Below are positions 26,699-38,610 of a stretch of DNA of 64,000 nt, piece by piece. The notes beneath the pieces are model-generated. The model was given only the letters and a program-made list of their open reading frames with translations. It was not told the DNA's origin and searched no databases. Within the stretch, counting starts at the first letter, position 1. The number at the start of each line of letters is the position of its first letter. This stretch comes from Paraglaciecola mesophila KMM 241. Its GTDB lineage: Bacteria > Pseudomonadota > Gammaproteobacteria > Enterobacterales > Alteromonadaceae. The position numbers were made by a program, and so were the translations under genes. Location: positions 175,109 to 239,108 of the forward strand of contig NZ_BAEP01000054.1 of NCBI RefSeq assembly GCF_000315015.1, written 5' to 3'.

Positions 26699-27520
26699 TT
26701 ATTTTTTGAATTTTCTGCTGAAGCTAAGACCTAGCAAACCTAAACCAAGGAATGCTAAACCTGCAGGAGCAGGAACTGGGCGATTAGCTAAACCAACAAC
26801 GATGTTATCAAATTCACCGGCAATACCAGTACTTGAAATTACAACACGGTCAAATGCGTCAGCAAAAGAGAAATCGATGTTTACATATAGGTTTGTATCA
26901 GGATCAGTTTGGTTACCCGCATTCGCAGCTGTAGTCAAATCATCACCACTAATTGTTTCGATTAATGTGCCACCTGAGTAGAAACTAAAATCGTTATACT
27001 CATCAATAGAACCCCAATAGAAGCCGATATAAGTTATGCCTACATCGCCTTGAGAGGCTAAGAATGCAGAGTAATCAATTGTTACCGAAGCAGGTAATTG
27101 ACCGCCGATAGCCGGAGTATGACCGTAACACGTGTCGTCATTTGCAGGCGAAGCAGCACCATTGACTACGTCATCGTTACGTACACCTAAACCACCTACA
27201 CTTGAGGTCACCATAATACCGCTACCTGTACCATTTACTGCACAACCAGTCCCTGCGGCGCCAGCAGCATTATACTGTGTATCACCTGCACCTGCACCAT
27301 CAACACCTGTTGCAGTATCAAAAGTTTCAACGAAGAAACCGTTTGATCCGTCATTAATGACGTGAGATGGGTCTATAACGTTGCTGCTTGTAAGACCTGA
27401 ACCATCAGTAGCAGCTTGACCACCAAATGAAATAGTTGCAGCGCTTGCTTGTGAGCTGACTACGATTGCAAGTAGCGCAGCTGTAGAAACGAATTTTTTT
27501 GAACTGAAGAAGTTTTTCAT
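26699..27520 (-). CDS. PEP-CTERM sorting-domain secreted protein
   Basis: A 273-residue exported protein. It has a signal peptide (MKNFFSSKKFVSTAALLAIVV, cleavage near ASA), a Gly/Asp/Asn-rich beta-type body and a C-terminal tripartite sorting signal: VPAPAG, a hydrophobic helix LAFLGLGLLGLSFS, then RKFKK. This fits the PEP-CTERM family, processed by an exosortase/archaeosortase-type enzyme and tied to exopolysaccharide production. The motif is the VPAP variant of VPEP. Two Cys in the mature part could pair. No exosortase is encoded in this window. A sigma-54-type promoter lies about 90-115 bases upstream. Confidence 0.85.
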   Translation of the reverse strand: MKNFFSSKKFVSTAALLAIVVSSQASAATISFGGQAATDGSGLTSSNVIDPSHVINDGSNGFFVETFDTATGVDGAGAGDTQYNAAGAAGTGCAVNGTGSGIMVTSSVGGLGVRNDDVVNGAASPANDDTCYGHTPAIGGQLPASVTIDYSAFLASQGDVGITYIGFYWGSIDEYNDFSFYSGGTLIETISGDDLTTAANAGNQTDPDTNLYVNIDFSFADAFDRVVISSTGIAGEFDNIVVGLANRPVPAPAGLAFLGLGLLGLSFSRKFKK

Positions 27521-28136
27521 AATGTTTATCCCTTAAAGACGAATTAATGTACCAGCGAATTTAAAATTGCAAATAATACTGCTCGCGATTTATCACACTA
27601 CCTGCTTGGCGAATTAAAAGCACTTAGCGTGCCAATTATAAAAAAAACATATAAATCAACAGGTAATAAAATTTAACTTATTCGTTAAAAGCGATCATGT
27701 AAATTATATTGACAGCGAATTCGTCATTTTTTAAACACTTTAAACACGCATTCAGTCTGGTTAATAAAAAGGGCATATCAAATGTGCTCTAGATTAGAAC
27801 AATTCCTAAAGGAATTAGCTGCTAGTTACTACCGAAGAGCCCTTCACTTAATGTCGACCTTGGACCGCCTCTCTTGAGTAGCAGTGCATAAAGACACATT
27901 TGTTCAACTATAGCGTGCGAAGCCTAAGCACAGAGTTATGCTGTATGTAGATACTTTTCGCCATATGCCTCTACTTCGGCTAAAACCAACGCTCTCCACT
28001 GAATTGATAAAAAACCTAACAATACATTTCTGAGATTAGGTCGAGACTTTCTTTTTGGTGCGCTGTGAGCGATAAATATAAAACGTACCTATAGCATTCC
28101 TTGTGCTAGCACCTTAATAATTTACAACAAAAACAA
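27521..28136. other. Gene-free spacer between recA terminator and PEP-CTERM gene
   Basis: About 616 bases without a credible reading frame. It holds the sigma-54-type promoter of the PEP-CTERM gene and a palindrome AATTCCTAAAGGAATT near 27810. I see nothing else I can name, although a PrsR-like activator site would be expected upstream of the promoter. Confidence 0.6.
27618..27635 (-). promoter_or_regulatory. Sigma-54 (-24/-12) promoter for the PEP-CTERM gene
   Basis: On the minus strand this reads TTGGCACGCTAAGTGCTT. GG and GC are separated by exactly 10 bases, and TGGCACG matches the -24 consensus fully; the -12 part is GTGC instead of TTGC. Initiation would fall about 90 bases before the start codon. 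PEP-CTERM genes in several bacteria are known to be driven by RpoN with the PrsK/PrsR system. Confidence 0.6.
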
Positions 28137-28158
28137 AAAACCGCCTTTCGGCGGTTTT
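28137..28158 (-). terminator. recA terminator
   Basis: AAAACCGCC (28137-28145) pairs with GGCGGTTTT (28150-28158) around a TTTC loop (28146-28149), 45 bases past the recA stop. Long A runs on the left give the U-tract for minus-strand transcripts. Confidence 0.88.
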
Positions 28159-28202
28159 ATATATTAATTGATAAATTGGCAGCTAATTATCTAAACTCAG
28201 CT

Positions 28203-29234
28203 TTATTCTTCGTCAGCTTTTACAGGCTCTTCTGCTTTAACAGTTTTCTTTAATAGCAGTTCAGCACGAAGCTTTTGCTCAATGTCGTTAGACATTTCGG
28301 TATGTTCTTTAAGGTATTTAACCACATTGGCTTTACCTTGACCGATACGTTCGCCGTTATAGCTGTACCACGCGCCCGCTTTTTCAACCAGCTTCTGCTT
28401 AACGCCTAAATCAATCAATTCGGCTTCTTTACAGATCCCTTGACCGTACATGATCTGGAACTCAGCTTGTTTAAATGGCGGAGCCACTTTATTTTTAACC
28501 ACTTTTACCCGAGTTTCATTACCTACAACTTCATCACCGTCTTTAATCGCACCGATACGGCGAATATCTAAACGTACTGACGCGTAGAACTTAAGAGCGT
28601 TACCACCAGTAGTTGTTTCAGGTGAACCAAACATCACACCAATTTTCATACGAATTTGGTTAATGAATATCACTAAGGTGTTCGAACGTTTAATATTACC
28701 CGTTAGCTTACGCAAGGCTTGTGACATCAAACGGGCTTGCAAGCCAACGTGTGAATCCCCCATATCACCTTCAATTTCAGCCTTTGGCGTCAATGCCGCT
28801 ACAGAATCGACTACAACCACATCAACTGCGCCTGAGCGAACTAACATGTCACAAATTTCTAACGCTTGTTCACCGGTGTCTGGCTGTGACACTAATAAAT
28901 CATCAATATTAACACCCAACTTACCAGCATAAATTGGATCAAGCGCATGCTCAGCATCAACAAACGCACAGGTTTTACCCATTTTTTGCGCTTCAGCAAT
29001 GGCTTGTAAGGTAAGCGTGGTTTTACCTGAAGACTCTGGGCCGTATATTTCAACCACTCGTCCACACGGTAAACCGCCTATGCCTAAGGCGATATCAATA
29101 GTTAAAGAACCTGTAGATACGGCTTCAATATCCATTGCTTGGTTGTCGCCCAAGCGCATGATTGCGCCTTTGCCGAATTGTTTTTCGATTTGACCAAGAG
29201 CGGCGGTTAGCGCGCGAGTTTTGTTATCGTCCAT
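28203..29234 (-). CDS. recA: Recombinase RecA
   Basis: A 343-residue DNA strand-exchange protein and LexA co-protease, central to homologous recombination and the SOS response. Walker A is GPESSGKT at 65-72; Walker B is [10 protein letters not shown], followed by [19 protein letters not shown] (loop 1) and the loop 2 region up to [17 protein letters not shown]. The C-terminal tail is acidic ([11 protein letters not shown]), as expected. Length is standard. It is a single transcription unit with a LexA box in its promoter and its own terminator; no recX follows. Confidence 0.99.
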   Translation of the reverse strand: MDDNKTRALTAALGQIEKQFGKGAIMRLGDNQAMDIEAVSTGSLTIDIALGIGGLPCGRVVEIYGPESSGKTTLTLQAIAEAQKMGKTCAFVDAEHALDPIYAGKLGVNIDDLLVSQPDTGEQALEICDMLVRSGAVDVVVVDSVAALTPKAEIEGDMGDSHVGLQARLMSQALRKLTGNIKRSNTLVIFINQIRMKIGVMFGSPETTTGGNALKFYASVRLDIRRIGAIKDGDEVVGNETRVKVVKNKVAPPFKQAEFQIMYGQGICKEAELIDLGVKQKLVEKAGAWYSYNGERIGQGKANVVKYLKEHTEMSNDIEQKLRAELLLKKTVKAEEPVKADEE

Positions 29235-29571
29235 CAGTATGTCCTATGGTTCAGCCCGTGCACTTACACTTGGTTAAAGTCTAAATCGACACAGATAATT
29301 GAAATTATATGGGCGTAGTATACTGTACAACCATACAGTTACAAGTCACTTTATGAAAATATTAGTAAACGATGAGTTCGACTCTGTATAAAGGCATGGC
29401 CTATAGAGAAACAACTTATAAAGGCATAGAAACTGTGAACAATGTGGGACAGGAGCAAGATCGCAATCATAGAATGGCTAGACTTTAATGCTTAACCTCT
29501 TTTATTTCAATGCTGGCGAAGGTTTAGCTTGAGTCTATTTATTACGTGTTAATTAGTGCCCCCGTAATTGG
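29235..29571. other. Gene-free spacer upstream of recA
   Basis: This 337-base stretch holds the recA promoter and LexA box (29317-29344). The remainder up to the GFA gene stop at 29572 shows two copies of TATAAAGGCAT (near 29388 and 29417) and no credible gene or strong terminator. Confidence 0.6.
29317..29344 (-). promoter_or_regulatory. recA promoter with embedded LexA (SOS) box
   Basis: On the minus strand there is a -35 TTGTAA (29339-29344), a 16-base spacer and a -10 TATACT (29317-29322). The spacer is exactly the palindromic CTGTATGGTTGTACAG, the CTG-N10-CAG LexA consensus. LexA bound here would block both promoter elements, so SOS induction follows directly. Confidence 0.93.
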
Positions 29572-29976
29572 CTAATCGGGCATCGAATCAAATTTTTTGC
29601 ATGCAGTGATTGAGTCGTACCATGAAGCTCGTTCAGCATAAAAAATATGACTTAGTGGTCTAATATTAGGCTCACTGTCTAAGCTACCAGCAGGCACAAC
29701 CAAGGCTTTACCAGACAAAGACTTATAAGGTACAGCGCTACCACATTCACTACAGAACGCATTGGAAATACTGCGCCCAGGAACATTAAAGCGCTTAATG
29801 ATAGCTTCTCCAGTGAGCCAGGCAATATTGTCAACATCTGTAAACAAGTTTGCCGCATATGCCGAGCCAGTTGCCTTTTGACATTGTGTACAATGGCATA
29901 AGTGGAAGTGACTGAAATCATTTTCGCATGTAAACGTGACCCTATTACACAAACAGCTACCCAATACTTGCTTCAT
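29572..29976 (-). CDS. GFA-family zinc protein (Gfa/CENP-V fold)
   Basis: A 134-residue protein of the family named after glutathione-dependent formaldehyde-activating enzyme. Zinc ligands are visible in GSCLCNRVTF, HLCHCTQCQKATGSAYAAN and FCSECGSAVPY. Most members have no proven reaction, and formaldehyde chemistry should not be assumed. It lies 38 bases downstream of the DUF3224-like gene on the same strand. Confidence 0.85.
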   Translation of the reverse strand: MKQVLGSCLCNRVTFTCENDFSHFHLCHCTQCQKATGSAYAANLFTDVDNIAWLTGEAIIKRFNVPGRSISNAFCSECGSAVPYKSLSGKALVVPAGSLDSEPNIRPLSHIFYAERASWYDSITACKKFDSMPD

Positions 29977-30014
29977 TAGCTTCTCATCAATTATTTTTGA
30001 GTAAAGGACACGAT

Positions 30015-30386
30015 CTACAGTTCAAAATCTAGTTCATAACTATGTTTACCGTCTTGCTGGATAATGCGCATTGCGCCCGTTAACCCAGTTAATTCGCCGC
30101 TGGCCGAGCCTTCCAGTATTGTGATATCAAGAGATTGAACTTCAGCTGACATTTTACCGTTATGCAACAAAGTAAACGTCCCAGATTTGCCCTGGAGCGT
30201 ACCTTCGAACTCTTCAATAGCAAAATATACTGCAACGCCATTATCCGTGCGCTTACTGATCATTTGCCCTATCCCTTTTCCTACCAAATCTCCTTGGTAG
30301 GTTTTATCGATTAACATACGTCCAACGGGCGCTGCCTCGTCTTTTTGTGGTGACAAGTCCACCTCGAAAGTGCCTGTTGCGGTCAT
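30015..30386 (-). CDS. DUF3224-like protein
   Basis: A 123-residue soluble beta-barrel-like protein (TGTFEVDLSPQ, DKTYQGDLVGKGIGQMIS, GVAVYFAIEEFEGTLQGKSGTFTL, SGELTGLTGAMRI, SYELDFEL). This matches the DUF3224 family, whose members resemble allene-oxide-cyclase-type barrels. No catalytic residues or function are established. It probably shares a transcript with the GFA gene. Confidence 0.75.
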   Translation of the reverse strand: MTATGTFEVDLSPQKDEAAPVGRMLIDKTYQGDLVGKGIGQMISKRTDNGVAVYFAIEEFEGTLQGKSGTFTLLHNGKMSAEVQSLDITILEGSASGELTGLTGAMRIIQQDGKHSYELDFEL

Positions 30387-30492
30387 GATTAACTCCTTAT
30401 GTGAATATTGCTAACGCTTAAATAGCGCTCTCTTTCTCTAATTTAATAGCTAAAGGTTAAATCCTACTGTCCTTTGCCACTGTGGGTCTAAT

Positions 30493-31005
30493 TTACAGTT
30501 TCCCGCTTGAAGGTAATGACTCTGTCTTACAACGAGTGACTAACTGATTCAATGCATACTCAATGGCTTGGTCCCTCACTTGGTGCCGATCCCCGGAAAA
30601 GCACTGGCAAGACGTTGTTATCTCGCCATTTACAGAAAAACCGAACCAAACGGTGCCAACAGGTTTCTCATCACTTCCGCCATCAGGCCCAGCAATTCCG
30701 CTGACCGAAACGGCTACATTTGCTCCAGCCGCTTTAGTCGCTCCCATCGCCATCTGTTCCACCACAGGTTGAGACACAGCGCCATGCTCGTTTAAGGTTT
30801 GCTCGCTCACGCCCAACATAACTTGCTTTGCTTCGTTTGAATAAGTGATATAACCACTTTTAAACCAGCTTGAGCTTCCAGATGTACTTGTGATGGCGTA
30901 TCCTATGCCCCCTCCAGTGCATGACTCAGCACAGGTAACACTCCAGCCTAATTGCTGCAGATGTTCACCAAGTTGTTGTGCCAATTGAATTGAATAGTTT
31001 GTCAT
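30493..31005 (-). CDS. pncC: Nicotinamide-nucleotide amidohydrolase PncC (CinA C-domain family)
   Basis: A 170-residue protein that deamidates NMN to NaMN in the pyridine nucleotide cycle. The family motifs are VTCAESCTGGGIGYAIT with the catalytic Ser region, GSSSWFKSGYITYSNEAKQ, GAVSQPVVEQMA and AVSVSGIAGPDGGSDEKPVGTVW. It is the short single-domain form without the N-terminal CinA domain. It is divergent from mutS and followed by small genes and recA, a neighbourhood common in gammaproteobacteria. Confidence 0.9.
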   Translation of the reverse strand: MTNYSIQLAQQLGEHLQQLGWSVTCAESCTGGGIGYAITSTSGSSSWFKSGYITYSNEAKQVMLGVSEQTLNEHGAVSQPVVEQMAMGATKAAGANVAVSVSGIAGPDGGSDEKPVGTVWFGFSVNGEITTSCQCFSGDRHQVRDQAIEYALNQLVTRCKTESLPSSGKL

Positions 31006-31134
31006 AATTTACATCCATTCAGGTTTATCAGACGCGCTGAATAATATCTAGCGAGTGCTATAAGCATGCCAAACAATGATCACTAAACAAAGCGTTAAAA
31101 TTACATCGCGATCCCGATAAGAGTGCCGTAGCGA

Positions 31135-33804
31135 ATGCCAAAAACAAATTCATCAGCAGCGTCAACAAACGCTAATCCCTCATCTTTGCAGCAGCATACT
31201 CCCATGATGCAGCAGTATTTGAAAATTAAAGCTGAACATCCCGATATCCTATTGTTTTATCGCATGGGAGACTTTTATGAATTGTTTTTTGACGATGCCA
31301 AGAGAGCCGCCGAGTTACTCGATATCTCCCTCACAGCCAGAGGGAAGTCAGGCGGCAATGCGATCCCTATGGCCGGCGTACCGTATCATGCGGTAGAAAA
31401 TTACTTAGCTCGACTTGTGAAAATGGGCCAGTCAGTGGCTATCGTCGAACAGGTGGGCGACCCAGCGACCAGCAAAGGGCCTGTTGAGCGCAGAGTGCAG
31501 CGCATTGTTACTCCAGGTACAGTATCAGACGAAGCGCTCCTCAACGATAAACAAGACAGTATATTAGCCGCGGTGTTTTGCCCTACACAAAAAGCCAACC
31601 AAGAGTTGGTGTTTGGTTACGCCACCTTAGATGTGACCAGCGGTCGTTTTACCTTGTGTGAACTGGCAGGCGAAGAGGCACTCGCAGCAGAATTACAGCG
31701 TACGAACCCGGTTGAGCTTTTATACCCTGACGATTTTGCGTACAACCATCTCATCAATCAACGAAAGGGTTTACGTCGTCGCCCGCAGTGGGAATTCGAT
31801 TTACAAACCGCCACTACCCAGCTTACTAGCCAGTTTGGTACCAATGAGCTATCTGGTTTTGGCGTACAAAATCACCACGTGGGTATTTGTGCTGCAGGAT
31901 GCGTGATGCAATATATCAAAGACACTCAGCGTTCAGCCCTGCCCCACATTGACCGGATTGTACTTGAGTCCCACAACGACACAGTCGTGATGGACGCCGC
32001 CACAAGGCGCAACTTAGAGCTAACGTTTAATTTATCAGGTGGTACTGAAAACACGCTCGCGAGTATTCTCGACAAAACCTCAACGCCTATGGGCAGTCGT
32101 TTGTTGCAACGATGGATCCACCGCCCTTTAACAGATGTCACCGTGCTTAAAAAACGTCAGCGAAATATTCAAGGGTTGATGGAGTCACCCTATACCCAGT
32201 TACAAAGTGCGCTGAAAAAAATAGGTGACATGCAGCGCGTGTTAGCAAGGCTAGCGCTGCGCAGTGCTCGTCCGCGGGATTTTGCCCGCCTGCGCCAAGC
32301 CTTCGCGTTATTGCCCGATATTCAACATTATCTTGAGCACGAAATTAGTCACCCTAATGAAAGCGCCCAACCGAGAGACTTAATTCACTTGGCAGAAAAA
32401 ATCAGCCAATACCCTGACTTCGCAGATTTGTTAGAACGGGCAGTGATTGAAGCCCCACCTGTACTGATCCGCGATGGTGGGGTGATAAAAGAAGGATACA
32501 ACGAAGAGCTGGATCATCTGCGTGCACTTTCAAAAGGGGCGACCGACTATTTAGAAGAATTAGAGCTACGTGAAAAAGAGCGTACTGGCATCGCGAGCCT
32601 TAAAGTGGGCTACAATCGAGTGCATGGTTACTTTATCGAAGTCAGCCGCAGTCAATCTGATCTCGTGCCTGTAGAATATGTTCGTCGCCAAACGCTGAAA
32701 AATAACGAGCGTTACATTATTCCTGAACTTAAAGAGCATGAAGACAACGTGCTTAGCAGCCAAAGTCGTTCATTAGCTCTTGAAAAACGCTTATACGATG
32801 AGCTGTTCGATTTGCTCTTACCGCAACTAACACAACTGATGCAAAGTGCTGATGCGCTAGCAGAATTAGATGTACTAACTAATTTAGCCGAGCGCGCTGA
32901 AAGCCTTGATTATCACTGCCCCGAACTATGCCCTCAAAGCGGTATTCACTTTAGTCAAGGTCGCCACCCTGTTGTAGAGCAGGTTTCAGATGCGCCCTTT
33001 ATCGCCAACCCGATTAATGTTAACCCAGAGCGCAGAATGTTGGTGATCACTGGCCCGAACATGGGCGGTAAATCAACCTATATGCGTCAAACTGCCCTCA
33101 TCGTGTTGATGGCTTATATCGGCAGCTATATACCTGCACAAGATGCTCAGATTGGCCCAATTGATCGCATCTTTACCCGTATAGGTGCATCTGACGATCT
33201 AGCCTCTGGCCGCTCCACCTTCATGGTTGAAATGACCGAAACCGCCAACATTTTGAACAATGCCACGGCGAATAGCTTGGTGTTAATGGATGAGATAGGC
33301 AGAGGTACCAGTACCTATGATGGCCTCTCTTTAGCGTGGGCCTGCGCTGAGTATTTAGCGACCAAGCTGCAGTCTTTCACCTTATTTGCTACCCATTACT
33401 TCGAGTTAACGGGGCTAGCGGATGCATTGCCAGAGTTAGCCAATGTGCATTTAGATGCCGTTGAGCACGGTGAAAGCATTCGTTTTATGCACGCAGTGCA
33501 AGATGGAGCCGCCAATAAAAGCTATGGTTTGCAAGTAGCCCAACTCGCAGGCGTGCCGAAATTAGTGGTACAAGCTGCCAAACGCAAGTTACATGAACTT
33601 GAAACCGGTGCTATTTCCAATCCAAGTCAACAAGAAGCGTCGCCAGTCAATACAGCCCATGCGACAGAAAAAGTAGAAACGCAGCTAGACTTGCTCAATC
33701 AGACGAGCGAAGCCGAAGACTTACTGCACAGTATTCAGCCCGATGATTTAACACCTAAACAGGCACTTGATTACTTGTACCAACTAAAAAAATTGGTTCG
33801 ATAA
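31135..33804 (+). CDS. mutS: DNA mismatch repair protein MutS
   Basis: An 889-residue mismatch recognition ATPase. The N-terminal mismatch-binding Phe-x-Glu is in [15 protein letters not shown]. The clamp and lever domains follow, then Walker [10 protein letters not shown] at about residue 640, Walker [17 protein letters not shown] and the HYFELTGL motif. The C-terminal tail has the small dimerisation region ([25 protein letters not shown]). The first Met gives a Ser/Asn-rich 20-residue lead before [14 protein letters not shown], so a slightly later start (MMQQ at 31204) is possible. Confidence 0.98.
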   Translation: MPKTNSSAASTNANPSSLQQHTPMMQQYLKIKAEHPDILLFYRMGDFYELFFDDAKRAAELLDISLTARGKSGGNAIPMAGVPYHAVENYLARLVKMGQSVAIVEQVGDPATSKGPVERRVQRIVTPGTVSDEALLNDKQDSILAAVFCPTQKANQELVFGYATLDVTSGRFTLCELAGEEALAAELQRTNPVELLYPDDFAYNHLINQRKGLRRRPQWEFDLQTATTQLTSQFGTNELSGFGVQNHHVGICAAGCVMQYIKDTQRSALPHIDRIVLESHNDTVVMDAATRRNLELTFNLSGGTENTLASILDKTSTPMGSRLLQRWIHRPLTDVTVLKKRQRNIQGLMESPYTQLQSALKKIGDMQRVLARLALRSARPRDFARLRQAFALLPDIQHYLEHEISHPNESAQPRDLIHLAEKISQYPDFADLLERAVIEAPPVLIRDGGVIKEGYNEELDHLRALSKGATDYLEELELREKERTGIASLKVGYNRVHGYFIEVSRSQSDLVPVEYVRRQTLKNNERYIIPELKEHEDNVLSSQSRSLALEKRLYDELFDLLLPQLTQLMQSADALAELDVLTNLAERAESLDYHCPELCPQSGIHFSQGRHPVVEQVSDAPFIANPINVNPERRMLVITGPNMGGKSTYMRQTALIVLMAYIGSYIPAQDAQIGPIDRIFTRIGASDDLASGRSTFMVEMTETANILNNATANSLVLMDEIGRGTSTYDGLSLAWACAEYLATKLQSFTLFATHYFELTGLADALPELANVHLDAVEHGESIRFMHAVQDGAANKSYGLQVAQLAGVPKLVVQAAKRKLHELETGAISNPSQQEASPVNTAHATEKVETQLDLLNQTSEAEDLLHSIQPDDLTPKQALDYLYQLKKLVR

Positions 33805-33821
33805 ATAAACATCTTTGCAAG

Positions 33822-33882
33822 GGGAAATGACTATTCCCCCTCGGGCGTTCTGAACTTTGCTGTTTATTTTTACAGCAAAGTT
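33822..33882. terminator. Hairpins between mutS and the response regulator
   Basis: A GGGGAA...TTCCCC hairpin lies at about 33822-33839, and a perfect 11-bp stem (33853-33863 with 33872-33882) closes an 8-base loop. Neither has a long U-tract, but both lie between converging genes and probably end transcription. Confidence 0.5.
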
Positions 33883-33891
33883 TACCACGCC

Positions 33892-34254
33892 CTAGAGTCG
33901 CTCCATTAAACTCAACAAACTCATGGGTGTAACAGGCTTTTCCAAAAAACCCACTGCCCCAATTTCGTATGCTAGATTAACGGTTTCTTCTGAGGTATCA
34001 GCGGAGCACATGACTATTTTTGCGTCAGGTATTTCATCGTGGAGAATGCTTAATAATTCCAAGCCATCCACTTTAGGTAATTTGATATCCATCAGAATCA
34101 ATTGGTAGTCTATACGACAAACCCTAGACATGACTTCTGCTGAATCGTGAGCAGTATCAACATGCACATATCCATTCCCTTGTAACACAGTGCATATAAA
34201 GGTGCAGATGGCTTCAACGTCATCAACAACCAAAATGGGACGCAATTTATCCAT
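33892..34254 (-). CDS. Receiver-only (CheY-like) response regulator
   Basis: A 120-residue single receiver domain. The acidic pocket is Asp11-Asp12 (VVDDVE), the phosphoacceptor is Asp56 (LILMDIKLP), and Lys106 lies in GFLEKPVTP. There is no output domain, so it must act by protein contact or phosphotransfer. No histidine kinase is nearby. An AAGGA site 8 bases upstream supports the start. It lies between mutS and pyrG but on the other strand, so it is probably its own unit. Confidence 0.9.
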   Translation of the reverse strand: MDKLRPILVVDDVEAICTFICTVLQGNGYVHVDTAHDSAEVMSRVCRIDYQLILMDIKLPKVDGLELLSILHDEIPDAKIVMCSADTSEETVNLAYEIGAVGFLEKPVTPMSLLSLMERL

Positions 34255-34344
34255 AAAGCTGATCCTTTTACTATTTGCTCAGTAGTGTAAACCAATAAAA
34301 TTTCATTTTCCGTATATTTTTTGCAAAGCTGAAGCGGTTTTCAA

Positions 34345-34373
34345 TTGTCTGTAGGGCTGCGTTTGAGTATACT
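34345..34373 (+). promoter_or_regulatory. Probable pyrG promoter
   Basis: TTGTCT (34345-34350) and TATACT (34368-34373) are separated by 17 bases, about 100 bases upstream of the pyrG start. This is a good sigma-70 match. Confidence 0.6.
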
Positions 34374-34423
34374 ATTGCGCCGTCCGGTACTGAATAATGT
34401 CACGCCTATTTAAAGGCAGCTAG

Positions 34424-36106
<1,683 letters not shown>

Positions 36107-36200
36107 AGCCAGTTAACGTTGGGGCCTCGAGTGCCCCGCGTAAAAACTAGGCAGAGTAACGATTGAAAACTCAGAATGTCTGCTCGCAGATAAACGATAA

Positions 36201-37517
<1,317 letters not shown>

Positions 37518-37532
37518 GACCTATATCTGAAG

Positions 37533-37557
37533 CGCCCTAGCTTTTATTAGGGCTTTT
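37533..37557 (+). terminator. eno terminator
   Basis: GCCCTA (37534-37539) pairs with TAGGGC (37548-37553) followed by TTTT. A second perfect hairpin, GGGCAGC-AGAT-GCTGCCC, follows at 37568-37585, over the possible GTG start of the next frame. Confidence 0.7.
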
Positions 37558-37595
37558 AGATGTAAGTGGGCAGCAGATGCTGCCCCTCATTTATT

Positions 37596-38282
37596 ATGGT
37601 CACGCCTCCCGCGCAGCCCCAAGTAAATATATTCACTGACTCACATCAGCAGACTCATTTTGCTGAAATTTGCAACGCGCTTTATGAGCGTGAGCTAATG
37701 ACCTTAGCGCAACACCCTTTTACTAACATTAGTTTACTACAGCGCAAGCTTGGTGGTTTACGCCATCATATTAAACGCGCCGCCTATCACTTTATTCATC
37801 ATAACGGCCCGCTATTAGTTGATGTACACAATGCCAGTTGGCAAGCCAAACAAAGCGCAAATTGCATTGCTAAAAAACACGACGCCGGCAAAACTGAATC
37901 ATGGTTTACTCTATATGCCCGTTCTGGCCTACCTGTCGCTATTTATATAAGCGATTTGAATGGCGAGCACCTAGAGCTTGATTCCATTGACCGAATCGAT
38001 ACTGACAACCAGCGCTTACATAGTAATAAATGCGGATGGTTCAATATGGATGGAACGAGCGTAAACGCAGACCAAGCCGGCTATGCGGCGTCAGGGAGCC
38101 CCACAACAAACTCTTCTAACACTGCAAGCTGCCAACAGCTTCTATTGCGGCCTAGCAAAGCCGTATTTATCGCCGCATGTTGTGGCCACACATGGAATCA
38201 TAAGGGTCGCAGTCAACCTCGCACCTTAACACTGCGCGAGTTACTTTTATCGGGCAGTATCAACTGGAAAAACTTCCGCTGA
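37596..38282 (+). CDS. Protein of unknown function (228 aa)
   Basis: I do not recognise a family. From the ATG at 37596 it is 228 residues and rich in His, Asn, Gln and Ser, with no signal peptide or membrane segment. It has a mixed alpha/beta start (VNIFTDSHQQTHFAEICNALYERELM) and five Cys, two of them in a CCGHTW context near the C-terminus. The longer frame begins with GTG at 37566 inside a hairpin and just after the eno terminator, so the ATG is preferred; neither start has a good ribosome binding site. It sits between eno and the leu operon, and nothing around it suggests a job. Confidence 0.55.
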   Translation: MVTPPAQPQVNIFTDSHQQTHFAEICNALYERELMTLAQHPFTNISLLQRKLGGLRHHIKRAAYHFIHHNGPLLVDVHNASWQAKQSANCIAKKHDAGKTESWFTLYARSGLPVAIYISDLNGEHLELDSIDRIDTDNQRLHSNKCGWFNMDGTSVNADQAGYAASGSPTTNSSNTASCQQLLLRPSKAVFIAACCGHTWNHKGRSQPRTLTLRELLLSGSINWKNFR

Positions 38283-38391
38283 GAAAAGCTATGAAGCTAA
38301 GTCTATTTGATAATCTGGTCGGATTAGCCTGTATTCCTATAGAAATCAAACTTATATGCAATTTTGTTCTATGCCAATTTGTTAACTAAGG

Positions 38392-38420
38392 TTGACGCAT
38401 AAGCCGCAAAGAGTTACAAA
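38392..38420 (+). promoter_or_regulatory. leu operon promoter
   Basis: TTGACG (38392-38397), a 17-base spacer and TACAAA (38415-38420). Initiation would be near 38427, giving a leader RNA of about 180 bases that contains the leader peptide and attenuator. Confidence 0.75.
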
Positions 38421-38449
38421 TACCGCACTGACGTTTCGAGCTTATAATA

Positions 38450-38506
38450 ATGACATCATTACTACTATCAACTCTACTTCTGCTGGCAGCAAGACTGCAC
38501 GGGTAG
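38450..38506 (+). CDS. leuL: leu operon leader peptide
   Basis: A short frame MTSLLLSTLLLLAARLHG (18 residues), with eight leucines in two runs (codons TTA CTA CTA and CTA CTT CTG CTG) plus one more. It lies between the promoter and the attenuator terminator of leuABCD. When charged leucyl-tRNA is scarce, a ribosome would stall on the Leu runs and leave 38497-38504 (GCACGGGT) free to pair with 38538-38545, which prevents the terminator. A ribosome reaching the stop codon (38504-38506) would cover that segment. This is the classic leucine attenuation design known from enteric bacteria. Confidence 0.9.
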   Translation: MTSLLLSTLLLLAARLHG

Positions 38507-38534
38507 GTTGTAAGCGAAACGCAAACAATAACTA

Positions 38535-38564
38535 AAAACCCGTGCTTAGCAGCACGGGTTTTTT
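38535..38564 (+). terminator. leu operon attenuator terminator
   Basis: AAAACCCGTGCT (38535-38546) pairs with AGCACGGGTTTT (38551-38562) over a TAGC loop and runs into TTTTTT. It lies 28 bases after the leader-peptide stop and 46 bases before leuA. Its left arm is also complementary to GCACGGGT at 38497-38504, giving the alternative antiterminator. Confidence 0.93.
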
Positions 38565-38610
38565 CGTTTAAGCGCCTTAACAAGCGCAGATCATTCAAAG
38601 AGGAAAACAC

